The position numbers and the translations under genes are program-made. Below are positions 10,607-19,573 of a DNA stretch of 64,000 nucleotides, piece by piece. The first letter of the stretch is position 1, and every line of letters starts with the position of its first letter. Source of the DNA: Roseivivax halotolerans (GTDB lineage: Bacteria > Pseudomonadota > Alphaproteobacteria > Rhodobacterales > Rhodobacteraceae); the NCBI RefSeq assembly GCF_900115815.1, contig NZ_FOXV01000003.1, positions 124,001 through 188,000 of the forward strand, in the 5' to 3' direction. The notes under the pieces were generated by a model. It ran no database searches. It had not been told where the DNA came from and saw nothing but the letters and a program-made list of their open reading frames with translations.

Positions 10607-11575
10607 TCAGACCTCGCGCAAGACCTCACCCATCAACGATTTCAGCGCGCCGAAATAGCCCCCCGATCGCGCCGGAAGCGTCGGGTCCGACGTGATCGCG
10701 ATGACGATCTCCCGCTCGGGCGCAACGGCGAGGATTTGCCCGCCATACCCGCGCCCGTAACGCACCGGCGTGCTCTCGATACGTGTCAGGAACCAGCCAT
10801 ATCCATATCCGTCGCCGGAGAACGGTGAGCGGGCGCGCCGTTCCCACGAGGTTTCGATCCAGCGCTCGGGCACAACCTCCACGTCGTCCCAACGGCCGCC
10901 ATCGAGAACCATCTGGCCAATCCGCGACAGACCGCGCGGCGTCACCGCCATCTCGTTGCCGCCTAGGAACCGCCCTTGCGGATCGCGCGCCCAGGGCGGG
11001 AAGGAGATATCGAGTGGTCCGCCGAGCCTGTCCTGCGCCAGATCGCGAAGGCTGCGCCCCGTGACCTCGGACAGGACCGCACCCAAGACATGCCAGCCGC
11101 CGGTCGAGTAGATGAAGCGCCCGCCGGGCTCCGCCACCACATCTTGCGCGAGCGCGGCGCGGACCCAGTTGTCGCTCGCGATCCACGAGCCGTAATTGCC
11201 CCCCGACGTGCTTTCGAGCCCGGTGCGCATCGACAGAAGATCGCCGACGGTGAGCGCGTTGATCGCATCGTCCCGATCCGGCAAACCCAGAAGCGGCAGC
11301 ACGCGCGCCTCCGGTCCCTCGATCGCGCCCTCGTCGATCGCGATCCCGGTCAGGAGCGCGACCAACGTCTTCGAGACGGATTTTATGTTGGCGATGCTGT
11401 CTAGGCCCGGTCCGCGAAACGCCTCGGCAAAGACCTCCTCGCCGCCTTGCCGCACGATGAGCGCGTGAAGCTGGTCCAGCCCGCCGGCCGTCTCGGCGTA
11501 GCCGGCGCTCTGCGCGCGCAGCATCGGCGCGGTCAGCGCCGCCGCCCCCGTCATCATGAATCCACGTCTGTGCAT
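10607..11575 (-). CDS. Exported serine hydrolase, beta-lactamase/class C esterase family
   Basis: This 322-residue protein has a penicillin-binding/class C beta-lactamase fold with the active site SxxK at S66-K69 (SVSK) and a YSTGG segment in the position of the YxN motif. It begins HRRGFMMTGAAALTAP, a possible twin-arginine signal followed by AQS, so export to the periplasm is likely. Relatives include 6-aminohexanoate-dimer hydrolases and esterases, so antibiotic resistance should not be assumed. The ATG at 11575 has GGAGAC upstream. It is divergent from the ilv leader region. Confidence 0.8.
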   Translation of the reverse strand: MHRRGFMMTGAAALTAPMLRAQSAGYAETAGGLDQLHALIVRQGGEEVFAEAFRGPGLDSIANIKSVSKTLVALLTGIAIDEGAIEGPEARVLPLLGLPDRDDAINALTVGDLLSMRTGLESTSGGNYGSWIASDNWVRAALAQDVVAEPGGRFIYSTGGWHVLGAVLSEVTGRSLRDLAQDRLGGPLDISFPPWARDPQGRFLGGNEMAVTPRGLSRIGQMVLDGGRWDDVEVVPERWIETSWERRARSPFSGDGYGYGWFLTRIESTPVRYGRGYGGQILAVAPEREIVIAITSDPTLPARSGGYFGALKSLMGEVLREV

Positions 11576-11758
11576 GTCGTCTCCGCAATGGCCCTTGCGA
11601 GTGCGATCTAGCCGCGCAGGGCCTGTCACCAAGCCGCACGCCCCTCACTGTCGCGTGTTGCGCGGCCAAAATCGCGAAAACGTCGCGGGCTCAGCGATCG
11701 GCGCAATATTGTGAAAGAACTGAACCCGTTCAGGGTAATATTTTCGTCGCTTTTGCGG

Positions 11759-11787
11759 TTGACCCCGGTGGAGCGCCCGCCTAAACG
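11759..11787 (+). promoter_or_regulatory. Candidate promoter of the ilv leader transcript
   Basis: TTGACC (11759-11764) is followed after 17 bases by TAAACG (11782-11787), which would start the transcript about 20-25 bases before the leader peptide ATG. Upstream at 11720-11733 is a 6-2-6 inverted repeat CTGAAC-CC-GTTCAG flanked by AATATT words, a possible regulator site. The rest of the stretch between 11576 and 11759 shows no gene. Confidence 0.45.
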
Positions 11788-11816
11788 TGATCCGCACGCG
11801 CGAAAGGAGCCACGGG

Positions 11817-11867
11817 ATGACCCTCATCCTCGTAGACATCGTAGGGACATGGCGCATGGGCCGGTAA
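11817..11867 (+). CDS. ilv leader peptide (attenuator control peptide)
   Basis: A 16-residue reading frame, MTLILVDIVGTWRMGR, begins 7 bases after an AAAGGAG ribosome-binding site. Seven of residues 3-9 are Leu, Ile, Val or Asp, with six branched-chain codons (CTC ATC CTC GTA - ATC GTA). It lies directly ahead of a terminator and the acetolactate synthase genes. This is the hallmark of ribosome-stalling attenuation in response to charged branched-chain tRNAs. The peptide itself probably has no other role. Confidence 0.88.
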   Translation: MTLILVDIVGTWRMGR

Positions 11868-11921
11868 CGGACACCCTGAACGGTACCCCATGCGCCCTCG
11901 GATCCCCCCGAGGGCTTTTTT
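11851..11921 (+). promoter_or_regulatory. Transcription attenuator of ilvBN
   Basis: Two mutually exclusive hairpins are visible. The terminator pairs GCCCTCGG (11894-11901) with CCGAGGGC (11908-11915) and is followed by six Ts (11916-11921). The competing antiterminator pairs GGCGCATGGG (11851-11860), at the end of the leader peptide, with CCCATGCGCC (11887-11896), which overlaps the left arm of the terminator. A ribosome stalled at the Leu/Ile/Val codons would leave 11851-11860 free and allow readthrough; one reaching the stop at 11865 would cover it and allow termination. Confidence 0.88.
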
Positions 11922-11962
11922 ATGCGCAGCACCAATGACGACGCCTGAGATGGAGTAGATCG

Positions 11963-13717
11963 ATGACCAAGGCGATGACCGGAGCGAAAATGGTGGTTCA
12001 AGCCCTGCGGGATCAGGGTGTGGACACGGTATTCGGCTATCCTGGCGGTGCGGTGCTACCGATCTACGACGAGGTCTTCCAGCAGAACGACATTCGCCAC
12101 ATTCTCGTGCGTCACGAACAGGGCGCGGTCCACGCCGCCGAAGGCTATGCGCGCGCGACCGGCAAGCCCGGCGTGGCGCTCGTCACCTCGGGACCCGGCG
12201 CGACCAATGCGGTGACCGGGCTCACCGATGCGCTGATGGACTCGATCCCGATCATCGTCCTCTCGGGCCAGGTGCCGACCTTCATGATCGGCTCGGACGC
12301 CTTCCAGGAGGCGGACACGGTCGGCATCACCCGTCCCTGCACGAAGCACAACTGGCTCGTGAAGGACACAACCAAGCTGTCGGCGACGATCCATGAGGCC
12401 TTCCACGTCGCGACCTCGGGCCGCCCCGGCCCCGTCCTGATCGACATCCCCAAGGACGTGCAGTTCGCGAGCGCCGAATATCAGCCCAAGGCCCAAGCCA
12501 ACACGCAGCGCTACCAACCGCGCGTGAAGGGCGACATGGACATCATCACGCAGCTCGTCGAGGCCATCGAGACCGCCGAGCGCCCGGTCTTCTATACCGG
12601 CGGCGGCGTCATCAATTCGGGGCCGGCAGCGAGCCAGCTTCTGCGCGAGCTCGTCGAGGCGACGGGCTTTCCGATCACTTCCACCTTGATGGGCCTCGGC
12701 GCCTATCCCGCCTCGGGCCGTCACTGGCTCGGCATGCTGGGAATGCACGGGCTCTACGAGGCGAACCTCGCCATGCATGGCTGCGATCTGATGATCAATG
12801 TCGGCGCGCGTTTCGACGACCGGATCACCGGCCGGATCGACGCCTTCTCGCCCAATTCGCGCAAAGCCCATATCGATATCGACCCATCATCGATCAACAA
12901 GGTCGTGCAGACGGACATGCCGATCATCGGCGACGTGGCGCACGTCCTCGAGGATGTGTTGAAGGTCTGGAAATCGCGTGGCCGGAAGGTCAACCGCGAA
13001 GGCCTGCAGCGCTGGTGGGCCGAGATCGAGGAGTGGAAGAAGGTCAAATGCCTGACCTACAAACCCTCCCAGAAGACGATCAAGCCGCAATACGCGTTGG
13101 AACGGCTCGAGGCGCTGACCAAGGACAAGGACCGCTATGTCTGCACCGAGGTCGGTCAGCACCAGATGTGGGCGGCGCAATATATGGGCTTCGAGGATCC
13201 CAACCGCTGGATGACGAGCGGCGGCCTCGGCACGATGGGCTACGGCTTCCCGGCCTCCATCGGCGTGCAGATGGCCCATCCCGACGCGCTGGTCATCAAC
13301 GTCGCCGGCGAGGCATCCTGGCTGATGAATATGCAGGAGATGGGCACGGCGGTGCAGTTCCGCCTGCCGGTGAAGCAGTTCATCCTCAACAACGAACGCC
13401 TCGGTATGGTGCGCCAGTGGCAGGAACTTCTGCACGGCGAGCGCTACTCGCATAGCTGGTCCGAAGCCCTGCCCGATTTCGTCAAGCTCGCCGAGGCCTT
13501 CGGGGCCAAGGGCATTTATTGCGACGACCCCGCCGATCTCGACGAGGCGATCCGCGAGATGCTCGCCTATGACGGGCCGGTCATCTTCGACTGCGTGGTG
13601 GAGAAGCACGAAAATTGCTTCCCGATGATCCCGTCGGGCGAGCCGCACAACAAGATGCTGCTGGGCGAAGCCTCCACCAAGGACGCGATCAGCACTTCGG
13701 GCGCGGTGCTCGTCTGA
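11963..13717 (+). CDS. ilvB: Acetolactate synthase, large (catalytic) subunit
   Basis: This 584-residue thiamine diphosphate enzyme condenses two pyruvates, or pyruvate with 2-oxobutyrate, in valine, leucine and isoleucine synthesis. The catalytic glutamate is E52 in [16 protein letters not shown]; the FAD-binding and central domains follow. The usual GDG or GDA start of the ThDP/magnesium motif reads G-E-A here (E450 in VAGEASW), with the closing Asn-Asn in [10 protein letters not shown] present. GGAG precedes the ATG. It forms an operon with ilvN and lies behind an attenuator. The symbol ilvI would serve equally. Confidence 0.95.
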   Translation: MTKAMTGAKMVVQALRDQGVDTVFGYPGGAVLPIYDEVFQQNDIRHILVRHEQGAVHAAEGYARATGKPGVALVTSGPGATNAVTGLTDALMDSIPIIVLSGQVPTFMIGSDAFQEADTVGITRPCTKHNWLVKDTTKLSATIHEAFHVATSGRPGPVLIDIPKDVQFASAEYQPKAQANTQRYQPRVKGDMDIITQLVEAIETAERPVFYTGGGVINSGPAASQLLRELVEATGFPITSTLMGLGAYPASGRHWLGMLGMHGLYEANLAMHGCDLMINVGARFDDRITGRIDAFSPNSRKAHIDIDPSSINKVVQTDMPIIGDVAHVLEDVLKVWKSRGRKVNREGLQRWWAEIEEWKKVKCLTYKPSQKTIKPQYALERLEALTKDKDRYVCTEVGQHQMWAAQYMGFEDPNRWMTSGGLGTMGYGFPASIGVQMAHPDALVINVAGEASWLMNMQEMGTAVQFRLPVKQFILNNERLGMVRQWQELLHGERYSHSWSEALPDFVKLAEAFGAKGIYCDDPADLDEAIREMLAYDGPVIFDCVVEKHENCFPMIPSGEPHNKMLLGEASTKDAISTSGAVLV

Positions 13718-13748
13718 GCCTGCCTTTCGTCGTCACATCGGTAAGCAA

Positions 13749-13769
13749 GGGGCGCGCCGCGCGCGCCCC
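13749..13769 (+). other. Intercistronic hairpin between ilvB and ilvN
   Basis: A 9-bp perfect stem GGGGCGCGC/GCGCGCCCC with a CGC loop lies in the 70-base gap between the two subunits. With only GTTT after it, it is a weak terminator at most and may set the ratio of large to small subunit or protect the upstream message. Confidence 0.55.
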
Positions 13770-13787
13770 GTTTGAAAGGGAAGATCC

Positions 13788-14348
13788 ATGTCCGCGCTGA
13801 AGATCAAGAAAGGCTCGACCAAGCACTCGGCCTATAACCTGCGCCCCTCCTTCTCGGAGACGATCGAAACCCACACGCTCGCGGTGATCGTGGATAACGA
13901 GCCGGGCGTGTTGGCACGGGTGATCGGGCTGTTCTCAGGTCGAGGCTACAACATCGACAGCCTGACCGTGGCGGAGGTCGATCACGAAGGCCACCAGTCG
14001 CGCATCACCATCGTCACCACCGGCACACCGCAGGTGATCGAACAGATCAAGGCGCAGCTCGGCCGGATCGTGCCCGTGCACGAGGTGCACGACCTCACCG
14101 TCGAGGGCATGTCCGTCGAACGCGAACTCGCGCTTCTGAAGGTCGCAGGGTCCGGCGACAAGCGGGTCGAGGCGCTCAGGCTTGCGGATATCTTCCGGGC
14201 CCAGGTCGTCGACTCGACGCTGGAAAGCTTCGTCTTCCAGATCACGGGAACGCCCGAAAAGGTCGACGCCTTCGCCGATCTCATGCGTCCCTTGGGTCTT
14301 GCGGAAATCGCCCGAACGGGCGTCGCGGCCCTCTCGCGCGGCTCCTGA
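13788..14348 (+). CDS. ilvN: Acetolactate synthase, small (regulatory) subunit
   Basis: This 186-residue subunit confers valine feedback inhibition on acetolactate synthase. An ACT domain spans about residues 25-100 (HTLAVIVDNEPGVLARVIGLF, then GYNIDSLTVA) and the C-terminal ALS_ss domain follows (LADIFRAQVVD, FQITGTPEKVDAF). The N-terminus has an extra 20 residues rich in lysine and serine, common in this group. It is translated from its own AAAGGGAAG site. A hairpin overlapping the stop codon probably ends the operon. Confidence 0.95.
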   Translation: MSALKIKKGSTKHSAYNLRPSFSETIETHTLAVIVDNEPGVLARVIGLFSGRGYNIDSLTVAEVDHEGHQSRITIVTTGTPQVIEQIKAQLGRIVPVHEVHDLTVEGMSVERELALLKVAGSGDKRVEALRLADIFRAQVVDSTLESFVFQITGTPEKVDAFADLMRPLGLAEIARTGVAALSRGS

Positions 14349-14357
14349 CCGCGCGAG
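14333..14357 (+). terminator. Probable terminator overlapping the ilvN stop
   Basis: An 8-bp stem CTCGCGCG/CGCGCGAG with a 9-base loop contains the ilvN stop codon and is followed by CTTT. It lies immediately before the end of the convergent gene at 14361, so it may serve both strands. Confidence 0.5.
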
Positions 14358-14360
14358 CTT

Positions 14361-14675
14361 TCAGGCGACGCAAGTGAGCGTGTCGGTCGCGGGATCGCGC
14401 GCCTTGGCGTCTCCCGCGAGACGATGCGCGAGGATGGACGCAAGTGCGGACCGGCTGCCGCCTTCGCTGCCACGCAAGTTGCGCGCCCTGCGCACATCCG
14501 ACGCGGAATCAAGGTCGAACGAGACCGCAGCGCCCACGACAAGGAGCGACCTGGTCTCTTCATCTTGACAGGGTTCGACATAAGCGAGCTCGCCCTGGTC
14601 GTCGCACCAGATCACTGCGGTGCCTTTGCTGCTATCAGCCCACATAACGACACCCTGCATATTCAAAGCCTTCAC
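14361..14675 (-). CDS. Small protein resembling a degenerate cold-shock domain
   Basis: This 104-residue protein has no family name I can assign with certainty. Residues 6-69 align by eye with a cold-shock domain: QGVVMWADSSKGTAVIWCDD matches the GxVKWF...KGFGFI...DD strand pattern, and GAAVSFDLD...RARNLR matches the GQ.VSF......AANV. end. The RNA-binding aromatic residues are missing: RNP1 reads KGTAVI and RNP2 reads ELAYV. A polar tail of about 35 residues follows. The GTG at 14675 is chosen because GGAG lies seven bases upstream; an ATG at 14660 is possible. It is convergent with ilvN and divergent from an XRE regulator. Confidence 0.65.
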   Translation of the reverse strand: MKALNMQGVVMWADSSKGTAVIWCDDQGELAYVEPCQDEETRSLLVVGAAVSFDLDSASDVRRARNLRGSEGGSRSALASILAHRLAGDAKARDPATDTLTCVA

Positions 14676-14756
14676 GCATCGTCTCCTTATTGTCCTTGGA
14701 AATCAGGGTAAGTGTCTGCAGGAGCGAGAAAAGACTCTAGTTCGTAACCGGCGACT

Positions 14757-14802
14757 CGAATTAGTGTCAGTTCATGCTATAAGTGACGCGAGTTAGCGTC
14801 AG
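14757..14802. promoter_or_regulatory. Paired operator-like repeats upstream of the XRE regulator
   Basis: CGAATTAGTGTCAG (14757-14770) and CGAGTTAGCGTCAG (14789-14802) match at 12 of 14 bases and are 32 bp apart, three helical turns. The second contains a 6-6-6 inverted repeat TGACGC-GAGTTA-GCGTCA (14784-14801). A TATAAG hexamer (14774-14784 region) lies between them. Autoregulation by the downstream XRE protein is inferred. Confidence 0.55.
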
Positions 14803-14843
14803 ATCAGCCTCCCGCAAATTTCAGATACGATAGAACCGGAAGA

Positions 14844-15692
14844 ATGATAGCCTTGGATGCAATGACGGACCCTTCTCCTTCCGCCGGGAAAAACCGATCG
14901 AAAACAAAGCCTTCCGAACTGCGCCTGCAGTTCGGGCAGAACCTGCGCAAGCTGAGCGCCAAGGCTGAGTCCATCTCCGGCCTGTGCCGCGAGCTTGGGA
15001 TCAACCGCACCCAGTACAACCGGTATCTGAACGGCGAGAGCTTTCCGCGACCCGATGTGCTGCACCGCATCTGCAGCTACTTCGATCTCGATGCCCGGAT
15101 CGTGCTCGAGCCCCTCGAAGAGGTCGAGGACGCGCGCAAGCGCCGCGTCGCGGGAGCGGAACTGTCGCAATTCATTGGCGGGATCGCCGCGATCAGTCCC
15201 TCGGAGACCGAGTTCCCGAACGGGTTCTTCCGGTATTCACGCCGGAGTTTCGTCTCCGACACGCGTTTCGTGACCGGCCTCGTCATGGTTTACCGAGAAT
15301 ACGGCCAAGCCTTCATCCGCGGCTACGAGGATCGGCGCATGATGAAGAGCCAAGGCCTGTCGCTCAGCCGCTTCACGCGAGAATTCCGTGGCACGATCTT
15401 TCCGCAGGCGAACGGGATCGTCGCATTGGTCAGCCGACGCAACGCGCAGAACCTCAGCTTCAACTTCCTCACCCGCGTGCCGAGCTTTGCCAACAATTAC
15501 TGGGTCGGGTTTTCCAACCGCTCCGTATCGGAGGCCGAGGCGGGACGGATCATGGAACGTGTCGTCTTCGAGCATCTGGGCACCCGGATCTCGGATGCCT
15601 TGAGGGTAGCGCGAAAGACGGGCCTGCACGACGCGGAAGGCCTACCGGAATACCACCGGGAACTTCTCAGGATCGGCGCGCCGATGGGCTGA
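14844..15692 (+). CDS. XRE-family transcription regulator with unknown C-terminal domain
   Basis: This 282-residue protein has a helix-turn-helix at about residues 28-85 (FGQNLRKLSAKAESI, then LCRELGINRTQYNRYLNGES, the recognition region). The remaining 190 residues match no domain I recognise; they contain FFRYSRRSF and LVMVYREYGQAF and look globular and soluble, perhaps an effector domain. Upstream lie paired operator-like repeats, suggesting autoregulation. The first ATG (14844) is followed by another in frame six codons later (MTDPSPSAG), which is equally plausible. It is convergent with prfB and divergent from the cold-shock-like gene. Confidence 0.75.
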   Translation: MIALDAMTDPSPSAGKNRSKTKPSELRLQFGQNLRKLSAKAESISGLCRELGINRTQYNRYLNGESFPRPDVLHRICSYFDLDARIVLEPLEEVEDARKRRVAGAELSQFIGGIAAISPSETEFPNGFFRYSRRSFVSDTRFVTGLVMVYREYGQAFIRGYEDRRMMKSQGLSLSRFTREFRGTIFPQANGIVALVSRRNAQNLSFNFLTRVPSFANNYWVGFSNRSVSEAEAGRIMERVVFEHLGTRISDALRVARKTGLHDAEGLPEYHRELLRIGAPMG

Positions 15693-15701
15693 CCCGCAGC
15701 C

Positions 15702-16820
15702 TCAATCCTGAGCGTCGGAGCGGCTTTTCCCGGAGACCTTGAGCGCAAGCGTCGCGGCCATGAACGGATCTAGATGACCGTCGAGCACGCCTTGCGTGTC
15801 CGACGTCTCCACGTTCGTCCTGAGATCCTTCACCATCTGGTAAGGCTGCAGAACGTAGGAGCGGATCTGGTTGCCCCATCCCGCTTCGCCCTTCGCCTCG
15901 TGCTGGGCGTTGATCTCCGCGTGACGGCGCTCGAGCTCCATCTGGTAGAGGCGCGACTTCAGCGCTTTCATCGCGATATCGCGGTTCTGGTGCTGCGATT
16001 TCTCGGACGACGTCACGACGATGCCGGTCGGGTGGTGCGTGATCCGGACGGCGGAGTCGGTGGTGTTAACGTGCTGACCGCCGGCACCCGAGGAGCGATA
16101 GGTATCGACGCGGATATCGGCCGGATTGACCTCGACATCGATATTGTCGTCGACCACCGGATAGACCCAGACGCTTGCGAAGGACGTCTCGCGCGTGCCC
16201 TTGCCGAAGGGCGAGATGCGGACGAGCCGGTGCACGCCCGATTCCGTCTTGAGCCAGCCATAGGCATTGTGCCCGGAGATCTTGTAGGCCACCGATTTGA
16301 TCCCGGCCTCTGAACCCGGCTCTTCGGATTGCAACTCGACGTCGTAGCCCTTGCTCTCCGCCCAGCGGACATACATGCGCTGCAGCATCTGCGCCCAGTC
16401 GCAGGCTTCCGTGCCACCGGCGCCCGCATTGATCTCCAGGAACGTGTCGTTGCCGTCCGCTTCCCCGTCAAGGAGCGCCTCGAGTTCCTTGGCCGCCGCG
16501 GTCTTGGCGATGGTTCGGAGCGCAGTCTCGGCCTCGGAGATGATCTCCTCGTCGCCCTCGGCCTCGCCCATCTCGATAAGCTCGACCTGGTCCTCCTTGT
16601 CCTGCTTCAGGCTGCGATAGGTGTCCATCGCATCCACGAGAAGCTGGCGGTCGCGCATGAGTTTCTGCGCCGCTTCGGGATCGTTCCAGAGATCGGGATC
16701 CTCGACCCGTGCGTTGAATTCCTCGAGCCGGTGCTCGGCAGTCTCCCAGTCGAGCCGCTGGGCGAGAAGCGCCAGGGATTTCTCGATCCGCTCGACATTC
16801 TGTTCGGCCTCGGCGCGCAT
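15702..16820 (-). CDS. prfB: Peptide chain release factor 2
   Basis: This 372-residue protein recognises UAA and UGA stop codons and triggers peptide release. The stop-recognition tripeptide SPF is at residues 203-205 and the peptidyl-transferase GGQ motif at 247-249 ([12 protein letters not shown]). The ATG at 16820 ([12 protein letters not shown]) is followed by an uninterrupted frame, so the autoregulatory frameshift of enterobacterial prfB is absent. It lies downstream of mrcA on the same strand with a pair of palindromes between them. Confidence 0.97.
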   Translation of the reverse strand: MRAEAEQNVERIEKSLALLAQRLDWETAEHRLEEFNARVEDPDLWNDPEAAQKLMRDRQLLVDAMDTYRSLKQDKEDQVELIEMGEAEGDEEIISEAETALRTIAKTAAAKELEALLDGEADGNDTFLEINAGAGGTEACDWAQMLQRMYVRWAESKGYDVELQSEEPGSEAGIKSVAYKISGHNAYGWLKTESGVHRLVRISPFGKGTRETSFASVWVYPVVDDNIDVEVNPADIRVDTYRSSGAGGQHVNTTDSAVRITHHPTGIVVTSSEKSQHQNRDIAMKALKSRLYQMELERRHAEINAQHEAKGEAGWGNQIRSYVLQPYQMVKDLRTNVETSDTQGVLDGHLDPFMAATLALKVSGKSRSDAQD

Positions 16821-16898
16821 GGAAACTCCGTCTTTCGGGCTGGTCTGGATTGGAGGGCGTGATACCGCAAGCCGCGCGGCCCCACAAGACAGGGGCGA

Positions 16899-16958
16899 GG
16901 CCCCCAAAATCTTATATAAGATTTTGGGGGCCAAGGATTTTAGATAAAATCCTTGGCC
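16899..16958. repeat. Overlapping tandem palindromes between mrcA and prfB
   Basis: A perfect 34-bp palindrome at 16899-16932 (half-site GGCCCCCAAAATCTTAT) is joined to a second, 14-2-14 palindrome at 16929-16958 (half-site GGCCAAGGATTTTA), the two sharing GGCC. They lie 8 bases beyond the mrcA stop. Folded as RNA they would be very stable, but no T-tract follows on the transcribed strand. Confidence 0.9.
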
Positions 16959-16965
16959 GTAACTC

Positions 16966-19473
16966 TCAGTAGAGACCGCCCGACGACAACGTGCCGAAGC
17001 TTGCCTTGGGGCCGACCACAGCTTTCTTGCCGGTCGAGGTCGTGACCTCCCGGGCCTGACCGCCAGGCTGGATGATGTCGAAGCCGGAGCCCATAGCCCA
17101 GCCGCCATCGAACTGGATGCCGAACATCGGCTCCATGCCTTCGCGGAAGCATTCCGAGACAACGTTCTCGCCACTCGCGCCATCGCCAAGACGCGCGCCT
17201 GTGAAGCGGTCGATATTGATGAACATGCATTCTTCGGGAACGGTGAAGTTCCCGCCGCCGAATTTCGAGACCGCCTCGGTCATGAATTGCTGGAAGACAG
17301 GGCCGCAGATGCCGCCGCCCGAGGCACCGCTGCCGAGGCTGCGGGGCTGGTCGTGGCCGATGTAGCAGCCCGCGACGATGTTCGAGGTGAAGCCCACGAA
17401 CCACACGTCCTTGGCGTCGTTGGTCGTGCCGGTCTTGCCAGCTGTCGGCACCGGCAAGCTCACCGCGCCCGAGGCCGTGCCGCGCTCGACGACGCCGCGC
17501 ATCATCGACGTCAACTGGTAGGCGGTGACCGGATCCATCACCCGCTCGCGGTTGTTGGCGATCCGCGGCGCGGTGCCGGGCGCAAGGTTCGGATCGGTGC
17601 AGTTGACGCAGACGCGCTCGTTCCCGCGCTCCTTTTCGTGATTATAGACGGTCTCGCCGTAGCGGTTCTGCACCCGGTCGACGAGAGTCGGCTCCACCCG
17701 CTCGCCGCCGTTGGCGAACATGGCGTAGGCCGCGACCATCTGGAACAGCGTCGTCTCCTCGGAGCCGAGCGCGTTCGCCAGAACCCGCTGCATGTCGTCG
17801 TAGACGCCGAACCGCTCGGCGTAGCGCGCGACCGTGTCCATGCCGATCTCCTGGGCGAGACGCACGGTCATGAGGTTCCGCGACCGCTCGATCCCGGTGC
17901 GCAGGGGCGTCGGGCCGTAGAACTGGTTCGAGGCGTTCTTCGGCCGCCATACACCTTGCGGCGTGTTGATCTCGATCGGGGCGTCCACGACGATCGTCGC
18001 CGGGCTGTAGCCGGAATCGAGCGCTGCCGCGTAGACGAAGGGCTTGAAGGACGAGCCCGGCTGGCGCTTGGCCTGCGTTGCGCGGTTGAAGACCGAATGC
18101 TGGTAGGAAAAGCCGCCCTGCATGGCGATGACCCGGCCGGTATTGACGTCCATCGCCATGAACGCGCCTTCGACCTCGGGCACCTGGCGCAGCGTCCACC
18201 GGATGAAGCTGCCATCGCTGTCGGCGGTCATGCGGCGCACATGCACGACGTCGCCGCGCTCGAACGTGTCGAGGAACGTGCCGCGCATCCACTGTATATC
18301 CTCGCGCGGCACTTCGCCTTCGCCCTGCCCTTCGATGCCGAGCGTCAGCGTGTTCTCCGCAACGTTCAGGACGACCGCCGGATACCATTCGTTCTCAAGG
18401 TCGATGTCCCTGGCGACCGACACGTTCGCGAGCGCGCCCTCCCAATCGGCGAGTTCCTCCTCGGCGATGGTCTCGCCCGTGCCGCGCCAGACACCGCGAT
18501 TGCGGTCATATTGCTCGAGCGCGCCGCGCAGCGCGCTGGCGGCCTCGGTCTGCATCTCGGGGTCGATCGTCGCGCGCACCGAGAAGCCGCCCGAGAAGAA
18601 CTCGCCCTCGCCGAAATCGCGGCTGAGCTGGCGGCGGATCTCGTCGGTGAAATAGTCGCGCGGCGGCAGCTGTTTCTGGAACGGCTCGAAATCGCCCGCC
18701 TGAACGGAGCGCAGAGGCTCCGCGAGCTCGGCCTCGTAGGTCGCCTTGTCGATATAGCCGTTCTCTTGCATCTCGCGCAGCACGTAATCGCGCCGGGCGA
18801 GGAGCCGGTCGGCATTGCGGACCGGATGGAAATCCGATGGCGCTTTCGGCATCGAGGCCAGGAAGGCCGCCTCATGGGGGGCAAGCTGCGAGAGCGTCTT
18901 GTTGAAATAGGTCTGCGCCGCGGCGGTCACGCCGTAGCTGTTCTGACCGAGGAAGATCTCGTTCAGATACAGCTCGAGGATCTTCTCCTTGGACAGCGTG
19001 CTTTCGAGCCGCGTTGCGAGAATGATCTCCTTGATCTTGCGCTCGGCCCGGCGATCCCCACCCAGAAGGAAGTTCTTCATCACCTGCTGGGTGATCGTCG
19101 AGGCGCCGCGTACGTCCTGACCGCGCGAGCGCACGGCATCGACAACAGCCGCCGCGATACCGCGCGGATCGTAGCCCTCATGAACGTAGAAATTCTTGTC
19201 CTCGGCCGAGATGAAGGCCTGCTTCACGAGGTCCGGGATCTCCTGCGCCGGGGTAAAAAGCCGCCGCTCCTGCGCGAACTCGTCGATGATGCGCCCCTCG
19301 GTCGAGTAGATCCGGCTGATCGTCGGCGGCGAATACTGCGCGAGGCTCTCATGGCTTGGCAGGTCGCGCCCGTAGATCCAGAAGATCGCACCGATCGAAA
19401 TCGCCACGGCAAAGATGCCGAGCGTCAGGAGCGAGAAGATCGTTCCGAAGAAGGACAGAATGAAGCGCGTCAT
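16966..19473 (-). CDS. mrcA: Class A penicillin-binding protein 1A
   Basis: This 835-residue inner-membrane protein polymerises and cross-links peptidoglycan. Residues 7-33 form the membrane anchor. The glycosyltransferase domain follows, with the catalytic glutamate in [13 protein letters not shown] and STITQQ; an OB-like insert lies in the middle; the transpeptidase domain has PGSSFKPF (SxxK), SRN and KTGTTND. Length and order are those of PBP1A. It is divergent from nothing here: the AmiC-type amidase gene lies upstream on the same strand, a common cell-wall pairing in this group. Confidence 0.95.
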   Translation of the reverse strand: MTRFILSFFGTIFSLLTLGIFAVAISIGAIFWIYGRDLPSHESLAQYSPPTISRIYSTEGRIIDEFAQERRLFTPAQEIPDLVKQAFISAEDKNFYVHEGYDPRGIAAAVVDAVRSRGQDVRGASTITQQVMKNFLLGGDRRAERKIKEIILATRLESTLSKEKILELYLNEIFLGQNSYGVTAAAQTYFNKTLSQLAPHEAAFLASMPKAPSDFHPVRNADRLLARRDYVLREMQENGYIDKATYEAELAEPLRSVQAGDFEPFQKQLPPRDYFTDEIRRQLSRDFGEGEFFSGGFSVRATIDPEMQTEAASALRGALEQYDRNRGVWRGTGETIAEEELADWEGALANVSVARDIDLENEWYPAVVLNVAENTLTLGIEGQGEGEVPREDIQWMRGTFLDTFERGDVVHVRRMTADSDGSFIRWTLRQVPEVEGAFMAMDVNTGRVIAMQGGFSYQHSVFNRATQAKRQPGSSFKPFVYAAALDSGYSPATIVVDAPIEINTPQGVWRPKNASNQFYGPTPLRTGIERSRNLMTVRLAQEIGMDTVARYAERFGVYDDMQRVLANALGSEETTLFQMVAAYAMFANGGERVEPTLVDRVQNRYGETVYNHEKERGNERVCVNCTDPNLAPGTAPRIANNRERVMDPVTAYQLTSMMRGVVERGTASGAVSLPVPTAGKTGTTNDAKDVWFVGFTSNIVAGCYIGHDQPRSLGSGASGGGICGPVFQQFMTEAVSKFGGGNFTVPEECMFINIDRFTGARLGDGASGENVVSECFREGMEPMFGIQFDGGWAMGSGFDIIQPGGQAREVTTSTGKKAVVGPKASFGTLSSGGLY

Positions 19474-19546
19474 GGCAGTAATCCCCGATGAGGAAGTGCC
19501 ACGCCTTATACGGAAAGGCGCGGATGGGTCAAAACACGATTATATG

Positions 19547-19568
19547 GGGCGGCGGCGTTGCGCCGCCC
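19547..19568 (-). terminator. Stem-loop after the amidase gene
   Basis: An 8-bp stem GGGCGGCG/CGCCGCCC with a 6-base loop lies 6 bases beyond the amidase stop. It lacks a T-tract on the reverse strand, so it may be an imperfect terminator or an mRNA-end structure between the amidase gene and mrcA. Confidence 0.45.
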
Positions 19569-19573
19569 GCATA

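Noticed and set aside
10607-11575. Antibiotic-resistance beta-lactamase.
   Set aside because: The SxxK serine hydrolase fold is shared with esterases and 6-aminohexanoate hydrolases, and the usual KTG and YxN details of class C beta-lactamases are not matched.
15702-16820. Programmed frameshift in prfB.
   Set aside because: The reading frame from the ATG at 16820 to the stop is continuous, with no in-frame stop near codon 26, so the frameshift control seen in enterobacteria is absent.
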